Counted from the first letter of the stretch, positions 29,769 to 38,222 are shown. The stretch is 64,000 nucleotides of DNA from Pseudomonadota bacterium (GCA_026399755.1 JAPLQI010000057.1:22309-86308), one strand, 5' to 3'. Notes: generated by a model not told the origin, from the letters alone. Translations and numbers: made by a program.

Positions 29769-29951
29769 AGCTGATGTCGCTTAAACCCAATGCCGCTCTT
29801 ACGGGGGCGGCATTGTTTTGTCTGGCCGATGCTTTTTTGCGGATAAACCCCACTCTTTACCCACAGAGAACATAACGTTTTGCAGAGAAAAGCAAAAGCT
29901 TGGTTTATGTGCTTTTGTGTAGCATCTTGCATTTTAAATGCATAAGTTTTT

Positions 29952-30023
29952 CGTAGGGTGTGAAACGACGCAGTCGTTACGCACCAAGGGCGGTGCGCAA
30001 GAAAAACACTTGCACACCCTACG
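29952..30023. repeat. Palindromic repeat (CGTAGGGTGTG type)
   Basis: Outer arms CGTAGGGTGTG / CACACCCTACG are perfect inverted repeats around an inner GCACC / GGTGC hairpin and a short GACG-CGTC stem. A different family from the GGGCGGGTG units. It fills the otherwise gene-free 358-bp gap between pheA and the LOG gene. Confidence 0.8.
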
Positions 30024-30126
30024 AGGTCACATGATTTAGCATTAAAAATACCTGATAACTTATTCATCACTCCTTATGTTTTCTATGGGTGTTAGCTTGT
30101 TAAGTTAAAAATTTAAAGGATAAAAA

Positions 30127-30699
30127 ATGAAATCAGTCGCCGTTTTTTGTGGTGCTAAGCACGGCATTCAGCCTAAGTTTACGGCTGCTGCGCGGGAGCT
30201 GGGCGTGGTGTTGGCCGAGCGTGAAATTACCCTTGTTTACGGCGGTGGCCACGTTGGCCTGATGGGCGAGGTGGCTACGGCGTGTTTGGATGCAGGCGGC
30301 AAGGTGATTGGGGTGATTCCCGAATTTATGGCGGTGCGAGAGCTCGCTTTAGAGACCTGTACCGAGCTGCATATTGTTGACTCTATGCATAGCCGCAAGG
30401 CCAAAATGGCCGAGCTGGCAGGGGGCTTTATTGCCATGCCGGGCGGCTTTGGCACGCTGGATGAGCTGTTTGAAATTTTGACTTGGTCGCAAATTGGTTT
30501 GCATAACAAGCCCGTTGGCCTGCTTAATACAGGTAATTATTACAATTCACTCACAAAATTCCTTGAAGAAACGGTGGCTGCGGGCTTCTTAGCGGAGGCA
30601 GAATACAGTAAATTGCAATCTGCGGCTGATCCACGCAATTTATTGGATATTCTGGCCAATTCGCTGGGAGCAATAGAAGGTGAGTGGTGGAAGGCTTAG
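30127..30699 (+). CDS. LOG-family phosphoribohydrolase (TIGR00730)
   Basis: 190 aa. It has the LOG signature PGGFGTLDELFEILTWSQIGLHNKP and the GGGHVGLMGEVA loop. Family members remove ribose-5-phosphate from cytokinin-type or purine nucleoside monophosphates. The bacterial physiological substrate here is unknown. Start well supported by AAAGGA upstream. Monocistronic by spacing. Confidence 0.9.
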   Translation: MKSVAVFCGAKHGIQPKFTAAARELGVVLAEREITLVYGGGHVGLMGEVATACLDAGGKVIGVIPEFMAVRELALETCTELHIVDSMHSRKAKMAELAGGFIAMPGGFGTLDELFEILTWSQIGLHNKPVGLLNTGNYYNSLTKFLEETVAAGFLAEAEYSKLQSAADPRNLLDILANSLGAIEGEWWKA

Positions 30700-30845
30700 C
30701 ATATTACATATTTAGAAAGTATAGTTTTAACGCCCGATTTAATTCTATGCTGGCGTTTTAAGCTTGCTTTCACTAAATGAATTGCACTACTGCTTGTGGT
30801 GTTCTCCCTATACCCGATTCGTCGGATAGCAAAAAGGATTTTCAA

Positions 30846-31946
30846 ATGAGTTTGCAAGATCTAGCCCCAGAATATGTTCGCTCAATTGCACCTTATCAGC
30901 CAGGCAAGCCGGTTTCTGAATTGGCGCGTGAAATGGGATTAAATCCTGACCATATCGTGAAATTGGCCTCAAATGAAAATCCATTGGGGATGGGCAGCAA
31001 GGCCCGCGCCGCGATTGAAAAAGAATTAGCTGAATTAGCCCGCTATCCAGATGGCAATGGCTTTGACTTAAAAAGCAAAGTCGCAAAAAAATACAACGTT
31101 AAAACCGAGCAAATTGTTTTAGGCAATGGCTCGAACGATGTGCTGGAACTGATTGCCCACGCTTTTTTAGCGCCGGGCGATTCAGCGGTTTATTCGCAAT
31201 ATGCGTTTGCTGTTTACCCTTTGGCAACGCAAGCCGTTGGCGCAAAAGGCATTCAAGTGAATGCGCTGGATTACGGCCACGATTTAGACGCCATGCTGGC
31301 CGCGATAGCTCCAAGCACCAAGGTGGTTTGGATTGCCAACCCAAATAACCCAACCGGCACAATGGCAAGGCCAGGTGATTTGCTTGAGTTCTTACAAAAC
31401 TGCCCAAAAAATGTGCTGGTGGTATTGGATGAGGCCTACACCGAATTCTTTACCCCAGAAAAACGCCCAGATTCAATCGCTTGGTTGAAAGACTTCGCTA
31501 ATCTAATCGTAGTGCGTACTTTCTCTAAAGCCTTTGGCTTGGCCGGTTTACGAGTCGGTATGGCGATGACCTCGCCCGAAGTGGCTGATATCATCAACCG
31601 CGTGCGCCAGCCCTTTAATGTGAATAGCCTTGCGCAAGCCGCAGCAACGGCGGCGCTGGATGATGAAGAATTCTTAAAAGAAACGCTGCGGGTAAATAGC
31701 GAAGGCATGGCGCAATTAACGGCAGCCTTTGTACGCCTAGGCGTTAGCTTTATTCCTAGCCAAGCCAATTTCATCGCCTTTCATTGTGGCGATGCCGCAG
31801 CGCTTAATTTATTTATGCTGCAACGCGGCGTGATCATTCGCCCATTAGCGCCTTACGGCCTGACCAACACCCTGCGCGTTTCGATTGGTCTGCCAGCAGA
31901 AAATGCCCGCTTTATTGAAGTGCTGGAAGAAGCATTGGCTGATTAA
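30846..31946 (+). CDS. hisC: Histidinol-phosphate aminotransferase
   Basis: PLP-dependent aminotransferase of histidine biosynthesis; in this neighbourhood it may also act in aromatic amino-acid synthesis (inference). I chose the ATG at 30846 (MSLQDLAPEYVRSIAPYQPGK), 366 aa, with AAAAAGGA upstream; the upstream in-frame start at 30777 is unsupported. Motifs are KLASNENPLG, WIANPNNPTGT, VLDEAYTEF, and the PLP lysine in VRTFSKAFGLAGLRVG. In related genomes tyrA-aroA-cmk often follow; here a terminator and a cassette-rich region do. Confidence 0.95.
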   Translation: MSLQDLAPEYVRSIAPYQPGKPVSELAREMGLNPDHIVKLASNENPLGMGSKARAAIEKELAELARYPDGNGFDLKSKVAKKYNVKTEQIVLGNGSNDVLELIAHAFLAPGDSAVYSQYAFAVYPLATQAVGAKGIQVNALDYGHDLDAMLAAIAPSTKVVWIANPNNPTGTMARPGDLLEFLQNCPKNVLVVLDEAYTEFFTPEKRPDSIAWLKDFANLIVVRTFSKAFGLAGLRVGMAMTSPEVADIINRVRQPFNVNSLAQAAATAALDDEEFLKETLRVNSEGMAQLTAAFVRLGVSFIPSQANFIAFHCGDAAALNLFMLQRGVIIRPLAPYGLTNTLRVSIGLPAENARFIEVLEEALAD

Positions 31947-31971
31947 TTAGCCATAAGATCGTCTGATCGTT

Positions 31972-32010
31972 AAAAAAAAGCCCCGATAGAAATAGGATCG
32001 GGGTTTTTTA
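31972..32010 (+). terminator. Terminator of hisC
   Basis: CCCCGAT / ATCGGGG stem, preceded by an A-run and followed by TTTTTT. Confidence 0.92.
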
Positions 32011-32031
32011 TTGCTTTAAATTAATTAATTC

Positions 32032-32125
32032 ATGTCAAATGCAAGACCTGACCCTATCGGGCTCTTATTTACTCCAAAGTTGCAGTTATGCAGTCAGTTA
32101 TGGGGTCAGGTCTTTCATTTGACAT
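32032..32125. repeat. TIR repeat family, copy A (rearranged)
   Basis: ATGTCAAATGCAAGACCTGA faces its near-complement (GGGGTCAGGTCTTTCATTTG then ACAT) across a ~42-bp loop. The termini are the same sequences as in copies B-D but in outward-facing order. A further GATCTGACCC fragment lies at 32142. Confidence 0.75.
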
Positions 32126-32182
32126 AAAATCAAAACAAAAGATCTGACCCTAATTATTCAGTAGATATATTTTATCTGCACG

Positions 32183-32833
32183 CTATTTTGTGAGCGCGGA
32201 TTTTACGATTGTTATGCCTATTAAACCAAGCACGGCGCCTGTAATTTTATCGATATAGTAAGCCGCTTTTGAAAACTTTGTTCGGACTCGTTTTGTTGAT
32301 AAGAAATATATAATTGCTACGTCCCAAAAAAAGACCATAGAGGTCATCCAGACGCCGAGTGCCAGTTTAAATGCAAAGCTTACCTCGCCTGTTAAAACGA
32401 CCGTAAATAAGCTTAGATAAAAGAGTAAATTCTTTGGGTTTAAGATGCCCGACATAAAGCCTATAAACATTTCTTTTATAAAGGTTGTCTCAATTTTTTC
32501 GCGCTCAGCACTAATAACGGCTAGATCAATATAGCTGGCCTTTTTTGCTTTAAGCGCCATGATAGCTAGGTATATTAGGAACAGGCCGCCTGCAATTTTT
32601 AGGGCGATCATAATTGCAATTGAACTGGCAAGAATAGAGCCAACACCAACTAAACAAAGACTTATATATGCTGCGTTAGCACTAGCTATACCTGCAGCGA
32701 CGCCTATCGATTTTTTACCTCCGTTTTTAATGGCGCTTTTCACTAATAAAACAAAGTCGGGGCCTGGACTGAGCAATGCTAAAAAATGTGCAAAAGCTAC
32801 CGTGAAGAAAATACTCAGTAAAGTCATATCCAT
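32183..32833 (-). CDS. LysE/RhtB-family amino-acid exporter
   Basis: 216 aa with about six hydrophobic segments. The N-terminal FFTVAFAHFLALLSPGPDFVLLVKSAIKNG is the RhtB/LysE signature (SPGPD); GFMSGILNPKNLLFYLSLF is the second conserved block. It likely exports an amino acid or derivative; the substrate cannot be inferred. It is more AT-rich than the flanking housekeeping genes and sits in the cassette/repeat region on the same strand as the other four cassette-type genes. No attC is recognisable at its own 3' side, only repeat copy A. Confidence 0.88.
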   Translation of the reverse strand: MDMTLLSIFFTVAFAHFLALLSPGPDFVLLVKSAIKNGGKKSIGVAAGIASANAAYISLCLVGVGSILASSIAIMIALKIAGGLFLIYLAIMALKAKKASYIDLAVISAEREKIETTFIKEMFIGFMSGILNPKNLLFYLSLFTVVLTGEVSFAFKLALGVWMTSMVFFWDVAIIYFLSTKRVRTKFSKAAYYIDKITGAVLGLIGITIVKSALTK

Positions 32834-32987
32834 ATATTTTTCCTATTTAAGATAGATAAGTTGGCTAGAAAGAATATAGAGCCAAACACAGCCGCTGGTC
32901 TGCGCTGCAATTGGATAAAAAAGTCGCACGTTCCGGTCAGTTTTCTTGAGTGCCATGCTAGGCGTATTGGCACTGAAGGAAGTCACA

Positions 32988-33082
32988 GGGGCAGGTCTTA
33001 CATTTTACAAAAGATAAAATTTATAGTGGTTTGCAAGGCCAGTTAAATTAATTGCTTCATGTCAAATGTAAGACCTGACCCT
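32988..33082. repeat. TIR repeat family, copy B
   Basis: GGGGCAGGTCTTACATT ... AATGTAAGACCTGACCCT, inner sequence AAGATAAAATTTATAGTGG then TTTGCAA. Diverged from copies C and D. It begins 9 bp beyond the SDR stop. The remaining ~150 bp to LysE show only small imperfect palindromes. Confidence 0.8.
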
Positions 33083-33090
33083 ATGGGTAT

Positions 33091-33843
33091 TTACAAACCA
33101 CCCGCAGGATCTATGAAGCCACCTGTTACAAATGAAGATTTCTCAGTTGCAAGCCAAAAAATAGCCTCAGCCACTTCTTTGGGGTCACCGCCCCTTTGCA
33201 AGGGTATTTTTGATTTTAATCTTTCAACGCGATTGGGCTCACCGCCTGACGCATGCATTTCTGTATAGATAAGGCCGGGACGTACGGCATTAACTCGTAT
33301 TCCCTCTGCAGCAACTTCTAAGGCTAAACCTCTTGTCAATGTATCAACGGCCCCTTTTGACGCCGCGTAGTCAATATATTCATTAGGTGAGCCACTTTTA
33401 GAAGCGCCGGAAGATACATTAACAATAGTTCCGCCTGCACCACCATTTTTTGTAGACATGCGCTTAACAGCCTCTTTGGAACAAAGAAAACAACTCATGA
33501 CGTTTGTTTTGAGTACTTCGATAAATCTAGCTTCTGTAATTTCTTCCAAGCGACATTGAGTTTTCAAAATTCCTGCATTATTTACCAAAACTGAAACTGG
33601 CCCAAGTTCAAGGTCAACGGTTGTAAATAACCTAATCACATCACTAGAATTGGAAACGTCTGCTTTGACAGATATACAACGACCGCCTTTTTGCAGTATT
33701 TCGCTTTTAATTTTTTCAGCGGCTAAATCATTTGAAATATAATTAATGCAAACGGCATAACCATTTTCAGCGAAGAGTTTTGCGACCTCAGCACCAATAC
33801 CTCTACTTGAACCAGTAATAATTGCAACCTTGTTGATGCTCAT
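33091..33843 (-). CDS. Short-chain dehydrogenase/reductase (SDR)
   Basis: 250 aa, classical SDR. The NAD(P)-binding motif GSSRGIGAEVA is at residues 11-21, NNAG near 88, and the catalytic Ser...Tyr-x-x-x-Lys is in VSSGASKSGSPNEYIDYAASKGA. A basic residue follows the cofactor motif region, but NADH/NADPH preference is not decided here. AT-rich relative to neighbours. Just upstream of its start is an attC-like half (33857-33888), as expected for a gene cassette. Substrate unknown. Confidence 0.9.
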   Translation of the reverse strand: MSINKVAIITGSSRGIGAEVAKLFAENGYAVCINYISNDLAAEKIKSEILQKGGRCISVKADVSNSSDVIRLFTTVDLELGPVSVLVNNAGILKTQCRLEEITEARFIEVLKTNVMSCFLCSKEAVKRMSTKNGGAGGTIVNVSSGASKSGSPNEYIDYAASKGAVDTLTRGLALEVAAEGIRVNAVRPGLIYTEMHASGGEPNRVERLKSKIPLQRGGDPKEVAEAIFWLATEKSSFVTGGFIDPAGGL

Positions 33844-33856
33844 TTATTTTCTCTTT

Positions 33857-33888
33857 GCATAACGTCAAAATTAAGCAGCTGGCCCACG
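33857..33888 (-). other. Partial attC-like end
   Basis: On the minus strand GGGCCAGCTGCTTAATTTTG runs into ACGTTATGC, a variant of the GTTRRRY core, just ahead of the SDR start. The partner half is missing and repeat copy C occupies its place. Weak by itself; supported by the full attC sites nearby. Confidence 0.4.
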
Positions 33889-34004
33889 CTGTGATGTGAC
33901 GGGGTCAGGTCTTACATTCTACATAAGATAAAATTTACCGTGGTTTGCAAAGCAGCATAAATTGATTAATTCATGTCAAATGTAAGACTTGACCCCATAG
34001 GTTT
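33889..34004. repeat. TIR repeat family, copy C
   Basis: CTGTGATGTGAC + GGGGTCAGGTCTTACATT ... AATGTAAGACTTGACCCC + ATAGGTTT. The terminal 18-bp inverted repeats have one mismatch. 113 of 116 positions match copy D by hand comparison. No ORF inside. Confidence 0.88.
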
Positions 34005-34050
34005 GTAAATAAATTAAACCAGTCAAAATGTGCTTGATCATGACAATTAG

Positions 34051-34136
34051 GCCTAACGTAGAGCTAACCGGCGCTGCGCGGCTTTGTCGCGCAGCGTCCT
34101 GCGACCGAAGGTGCGAGGTTGAGCGCCGAGTTGGGT
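34051..34136 (-). other. Integron attC site (86 bp) of the RidA cassette
   Basis: On the minus strand it opens with ACCCAAC (RYYYAAC core) 2 bp after the RidA stop and closes with GTTAGGC (GTTRRRY core). Inner boxes GCTCAACC / GGTTAGCT and a GCGCTGCGCGGC-type imperfect stem give the attC fold. Length and symmetry are those of a 59-base element. Confidence 0.88.
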
Positions 34137-34137
34137 G

Positions 34138-34527
34138 TCACTTGGATGGCAGTACCGCCATTGCGTTGATAGTGAGCCGGGCTCTGGGTTTTGGAAGCGC
34201 GGCAATGCCGATGACAGTTCGCGCCGGGAACGGCTCCGAGAAATACTCCGCGTAAGCCCGGTTCATTTCGGTGAAGTCGTCCACATGAACCAAGTTCACC
34301 TGGACGGCGGTGATATCGGCTTCGGTGCCACCTGCAGCCGCAACGCAACCAATTACGTTTCGTATTGCCTGCGCTGCCTGTGCATACGCGTCGGTCCCAG
34401 CCAACTCGCCAGTCTTTGGATCAACTCCCGGTGTTCCCGAGACAAAGATCAGATTGCCAGACTTGACAGCATGACTGTATGGGCCGATTGGTTCAAATAA
34501 ACTGGATTCTATGAATTCTCTTGGCAC
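34138..34527 (-). CDS. RidA/YjgF-family protein
   Basis: 129 aa from a GTG start. RidA proteins hydrolyse reactive enamine/imine intermediates released by PLP enzymes. Family features are PIGPYSHAVKSGNLIFVSG near the start, TDAYAQAAQAIRNVIGCVAAAGG, and the C-terminal FPARTVIGIAALPKPRARLTIN, which includes the conserved Arg before TVIG. More GC-rich than the SDR and LysE genes nearby, consistent with separate cassette origins. It is followed by a complete attC and bracketed by direct repeat copies C and D. Confidence 0.9.
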   Translation of the reverse strand: MPREFIESSLFEPIGPYSHAVKSGNLIFVSGTPGVDPKTGELAGTDAYAQAAQAIRNVIGCVAAAGGTEADITAVQVNLVHVDDFTEMNRAYAEYFSEPFPARTVIGIAALPKPRARLTINAMAVLPSK

Positions 34528-34548
34528 GTTTTATTCTCGCTTTTTTCT

Positions 34549-34664
34549 CTGTGATGTGACGGGGTCAGGTCTTACATTCTACATAAGATAAAATTTACCG
34601 TGGTTTGCAAAGTAGCTTAAATTGATTAATTCATGTCAAATGTAAGACCTGACCCCATAGGTTT
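34549..34664. repeat. TIR repeat family, copy D
   Basis: Same 116-bp unit as copy C, with perfect terminal inverted repeats GGGGTCAGGTCTTACATT / AATGTAAGACCTGACCCC. It is exactly 660 bp from copy C in direct orientation, so the RidA gene and its attC lie between direct repeats. Confidence 0.9.
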
Positions 34665-34676
34665 TTTCACTACCGT

Positions 34677-34865
34677 AATTGCAGCAAAGAATTGGGCAAG
34701 GTAAGAACGCATGCAGAAGAGCGCCTGCGAACTCATCTAATGAAGCGCCACAAGGTCAAGGATCGGGGGACGGGTCTACGCCACTTCCCGAGGCAGAAAC
34801 TTTATACTCGCTATGGGCTATACAAAATTCCGGCAACAGCGGGTTGGCGATCAGCGCATGCCTAG
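34677..34865 (+). pseudogene. C-terminal remnant of a group II intron reverse transcriptase/maturase
   Basis: Reading + in the frame of 34695, about 57 codons before the TAG at 34863 encode GKVRTHAEERLRTHLMKRHK, KDRGTGLRHFPRQKLYTRYG and LYKIPATAGWRSAHA. This matches the extreme C-terminus of group II intron-encoded proteins (YGLYK-P-TAGW-SAHA). The reverse transcriptase and maturase bodies are absent; repeat copy D lies immediately upstream. Confidence 0.85.
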
Positions 34866-34880
34866 TGTGAAGAACATCGG

Positions 34881-34955
34881 AAAGCCGTGTGCGGGAAAAC
34901 TGCATGCACGGTTTGATGAGGGAGGGTAGGCGAAAACCTGCTCTCTACTCTACCC
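34881..34955 (+). ncRNA. Group II intron domains V and VI (3' end)
   Basis: Domain V is the 34-nt hairpin 34881-34914. It has the AGC triad at 34883-34885, a lower stem AGCCGTG / CACGGTTT and a GGGAAAACTG apical part. A domain VI-like GAGGGAGGGTAGGC-GAAAA-CCTGCTCTC hairpin follows, and the intron 3' end is near 34952. It follows the RT C-terminus directly, as in intact introns, and lies antisense to the cassette genes. Confidence 0.82.
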
Positions 34956-34978
34956 AGTTTTACAGCAGTTTTAAAGGG

Positions 34979-35407
34979 TTAGTCCTCGCTCTTGCGAAGA
35001 AGTGCATAAGGTGGATTTTCATTTTTGTGTTCTGAGATTGACACAAAACCATGGGATGAGTAAAAGCCCATGGCTTTCGTATTTTCTAACACGCACTTTA
35101 AACTCCAAGGCAATTGAAGCCAATGTTTTAATGATTTGACGAGTTTAGTGCCAACCCCTTTGCCCTGACTCTCCGAATCCACATATAGGTGATGAATGAA
35201 AGAATCTTCTTTCCACACTGAAATGAAGCCGATTATCTTTCCATCTTGGTCGTCGCAAACGTAGATCTGTTCTCCTTCACTCGACTTCGAGAAGTTGGAA
35301 TCATATTTAGCTCCAACGGGAAGCCATTCTGCACTTTGTATTGCACGTCTGTAGATATCTTCGACGGCGACGAAATCTTTCGGGGTGGCGGGTCGGATAC
35401 GCTGCAT
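34979..35407 (-). CDS. GNAT-family N-acetyltransferase
   Basis: 142 aa. The acetyl-CoA loop is seen as SQGKGVGTKLVKSLK (Q/R-x-x-G-x-G/A), preceded by the beta-4 strand FIHHLYVDSES and followed by CVLENTKAMGFYSSHGFVSI. The acceptor is unknown; cassette-borne GNATs include antibiotic-modifying enzymes, but nothing here points to a drug. Its stop lies inside GTTAGTC on the complementary strand, one base off the attC core, in exactly the arrangement of the neighbouring VOC cassette. The rest of its attC is lost next to the intron remnant. Confidence 0.88.
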   Translation of the reverse strand: MQRIRPATPKDFVAVEDIYRRAIQSAEWLPVGAKYDSNFSKSSEGEQIYVCDDQDGKIIGFISVWKEDSFIHHLYVDSESQGKGVGTKLVKSLKHWLQLPWSLKCVLENTKAMGFYSSHGFVSISEHKNENPPYALLRKSED

Positions 35408-35414
35408 TTGCTAG

Positions 35415-35887
<473 letters not shown>

Positions 35888-36234
35888 AACAAGATGTAGA
35901 CACCCTAAAACGGCAGAAAAACCACCACCTTGGATGCATAAAAACGCTGAGCCCCTTGTGAAACCCTTGCTGGGCGCAGCCTGAAGTATTTTATGCCGAG
36001 ATACTACACCCGATTGAGCGGTGGTTTCCACCCTGTCTGTGCTGTTGAAGTATGCTCATATCTGACTAGTCACTTTGTTACTACGTAGACTAGGGTTCAG
36101 TGCGGTAGCAAATTTTACTGTATTAACTGTCGTCAAATTGACCATATCCGTCATTTTTTGATGTAGTTTGCATGGTGATTAATTTTCTAGCCATGAAAGC
36201 ACGCTGGTGCAGCAATACGGCTCAATGCTGTCCA
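35888..36234. other. Gene-free 347-bp stretch at the edge of the cassette cluster
   Basis: Contains nested inverted segments: AAACCACCACC against GGTGGTTT, and GCATAAAA against TTTTATGC. They enclose a GC-rich loop (GCTGAGCCCC...GCTGGGCGCAGC) between about 35905 and 36030. This could be a small folded mobile repeat or an attI remnant. No gene is visible. Confidence 0.45.
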
Positions 36235-37722
36235 TCACTCCTCCGGCAGGGCTTTGGGGGTGATTTCTTCCAGCCGCGTTTCAATAAACTGATAGTAAGC
36301 CGTTTGCATCACTAAGCGAGTGGCCCGCACTTTGCAGACGCCGCGAGAATCGTGCACGGTGAACATACGCATGGCTTGGTATTGTTTGCCGGCCAAAATC
36401 AGCATGCCGCTGTGGCCTCGGCGGATGTCGGGGGCGAGGCTTAGGGCGGGGGTGAGGGTGTCGGCCCCTAGGCTGGTAATCGGCGCGATATGTACGGCTT
36501 CGGGCGAGCGGCCTATTAGCTCGATGCCGCATTCGCTGGATAAGCCTTCGCCACGTAAGCTTAACCAGCGCACTAGGCCAAGCTGCCAGAGTTGCCCGCC
36601 GCGCCGCAGCATCAGTATTTCGCCAGCTTGTAAGGGCTGGCTGAGCGATTCGCCTTGCAGCAGTAAGCCGGATGCACTGATATTGCAAATATTGAGTTTG
36701 GCGGGCTCTGGGGCGGCCTCGTCAATATGGCCAGCGGCAATATCCCAGCAGCGTGACCATAGACTAATCAATTGGATTTGTTCGCCGTTGCTGCGGCGTA
36801 GGCGAAAGTGTTGTCGCCGTGGCGGGGCGGCCCATTCTTGTAGTAAGCGCCCGATCAGCTGGATTTCATGGTGACGATCTTCAGTTTGCACCAGCAGGCG
36901 CTGTAGCCTGATGCTTAGTCGCTTAAGGATGCCTTGCGTCTCGATCAGCCACCAAACTTGTGGTTCTTGGCTTGGAAGCGTTTGAGTAAAACGAGGGCCA
37001 TCATCGCTGTCGGTTTGGTAAAGAAACGCACCTTGCTCATTTAAAGCTTGGTCGAGTTGCACCAAGTCCAGATAACGCGCTTCATCCTGCACAATTTTAA
37101 ACAGCAGGGCCATTTTTTGCGGCTCTAGGCGATTACTTGCACTAATGCCCAGCAGCATAATTTGTCGATAAATGGCCGCTAAGGTACTGCCATTTTTTAA
37201 AGTACGTCTTGCCCAGTCTAGTGCGGTGATTTCGGCAAAGCAGAGATGGCATCCCAGCCAAAATCCACTGGGCAATGGCGTAAGCGTGCGCGCGTGCAGG
37301 CAGCTTAGCTGCCATGCGCTCTCTAATATCATGCCGAGCGCTTCTAAGCGGGGGCGGCTGCTTACAAATAGCCCAGTTTCATACGCTTTTTGAGCTGCGG
37401 CCTCTATAAAGCGTTGATGCAGGGTGAGCATCAAGGCCTGAGCTTGCTGGGCAGCTTGCCGTGAGCGAGTCTGCGCCTCGATATCACTGGTATGAGCCGC
37501 TTCTAGACTAGGAAGTAGCGCCAATGCGCGCTCATAGCAAAGAAGAAGGGCGCTAGAGTCGATGTTTAGATTGCGCAGCTCGTCTTGTAGCCGGAGTGCA
37601 TTTTGTTCGGCGGAGGAATAAACGCGGGTTGCGTCGGCAGGGGGCGCAAGTGCGACTAGCGATAAGGTCATGATCGAGCTTACAGTGGCATCAAATAGAA
37701 CAACATCATAGCGCGTCAGCAT
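36235..37722 (-). CDS. PilZ-like domain protein (putative c-di-GMP effector)
   Basis: 495 aa (a second start, MTLSLVALAPPADATRVY, lies at 37671). The N-terminal ~300 residues are helical, Leu/Ala/Gln-rich and of unknown family. Around residues 325-420 the pattern RRQHFRLRR ... LNICNISASGLLLQGE ... ILMLRRGGQLWQLGLVRWL resembles a PilZ domain: an RxxxR-type N-terminal arm and an NxSxxG-type motif followed by a beta-barrel. If real, it binds cyclic di-GMP. It has no signal peptide or clear membrane helix beyond the first 30 residues. It stands alone between the cassette cluster and bfd. Confidence 0.6.
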   Translation of the reverse strand: MLTRYDVVLFDATVSSIMTLSLVALAPPADATRVYSSAEQNALRLQDELRNLNIDSSALLLCYERALALLPSLEAAHTSDIEAQTRSRQAAQQAQALMLTLHQRFIEAAAQKAYETGLFVSSRPRLEALGMILESAWQLSCLHARTLTPLPSGFWLGCHLCFAEITALDWARRTLKNGSTLAAIYRQIMLLGISASNRLEPQKMALLFKIVQDEARYLDLVQLDQALNEQGAFLYQTDSDDGPRFTQTLPSQEPQVWWLIETQGILKRLSIRLQRLLVQTEDRHHEIQLIGRLLQEWAAPPRRQHFRLRRSNGEQIQLISLWSRCWDIAAGHIDEAAPEPAKLNICNISASGLLLQGESLSQPLQAGEILMLRRGGQLWQLGLVRWLSLRGEGLSSECGIELIGRSPEAVHIAPITSLGADTLTPALSLAPDIRRGHSGMLILAGKQYQAMRMFTVHDSRGVCKVRATRLVMQTAYYQFIETRLEEITPKALPEE

Positions 37723-37921
37723 TCTGGCGCAGGCTTGCGTGAAATGGTATTTTTACCGAATTTTTGCATCAGAAAAAACAAGGGGTAAAAGGCGCTTTAC
37801 TTTCAGTATGCTGAGATTTTTTAGCATAAATTGGCCGTTTAGAATCGGGTATGCCTTATGTGCGGTTTTTTTGAGAATGGGTGTCATTTATCACTTGGCA
37901 AATGGCTGTTTTAGAATATAA

Positions 37922-37936
37922 TGAGAACAGTTATCA
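37922..37936 (+). promoter_or_regulatory. Fur-box-like operator upstream of bfd
   Basis: TGAGAACAGTTATCA matches the 7-1-7 Fur consensus TGATAATnATTATCA at 12 of 14 defined positions by my count. It lies 16 bp ahead of the bfd ATG and overlaps the likely promoter/5' UTR. Confidence 0.65.
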
Positions 37937-37952
37937 GTCTGAGAAGCCTGCC

Positions 37953-38174
37953 ATGTATGTTTGCATCTGTAATAGTGTTACCGACAAAGCCATCCACAAA
38001 GCCGTGGCCGGTGGCGTGCGCACCTTTGCTGAGTTACAAGAGCAAACAGCCGTGTCTACCTGCTGTGGGCAGTGCACCAGCTGTGCCAAGCAAGTGATGG
38101 CCGATGCTTTAAGCGCACAACCCGTGCCACAAGCCATACGCTGGATGCCACAAGGTCGGTTGATTTCTGCCTAG
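37953..38174 (+). CDS. bfd: Bacterioferritin-associated ferredoxin
   Basis: Small [2Fe-2S] protein that reduces bacterioferritin so iron can be released. I chose the ATG at 37953 (MYVCICNSVTDKAIHKAV), 73 aa, with GAGAAG upstream. Cluster ligands C4, C6, C38 and C41 are all present (CIC ... CCGQC). A Fur-box-like sequence just upstream fits iron-starvation induction, as known for E. coli bfd. No bfr gene is in the window. Confidence 0.93.
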   Translation: MYVCICNSVTDKAIHKAVAGGVRTFAELQEQTAVSTCCGQCTSCAKQVMADALSAQPVPQAIRWMPQGRLISA

Positions 38175-38222
38175 TCCTTAGCGGGGATAAGCCTTATTCG
38201 TGCTTATCGTCTGCTGTAGTTT

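Noticed and set aside
34679..34870. 63-aa ORF starting MQQRIGQGKN
   Set aside because: Out of frame with the recognisable reverse-transcriptase C-terminus that occupies the same DNA.
35888..36234. Integron integrase or attI beside the first cassette
   Set aside because: No ORF of tyrosine-recombinase type on either strand and no recognisable attI repeats.
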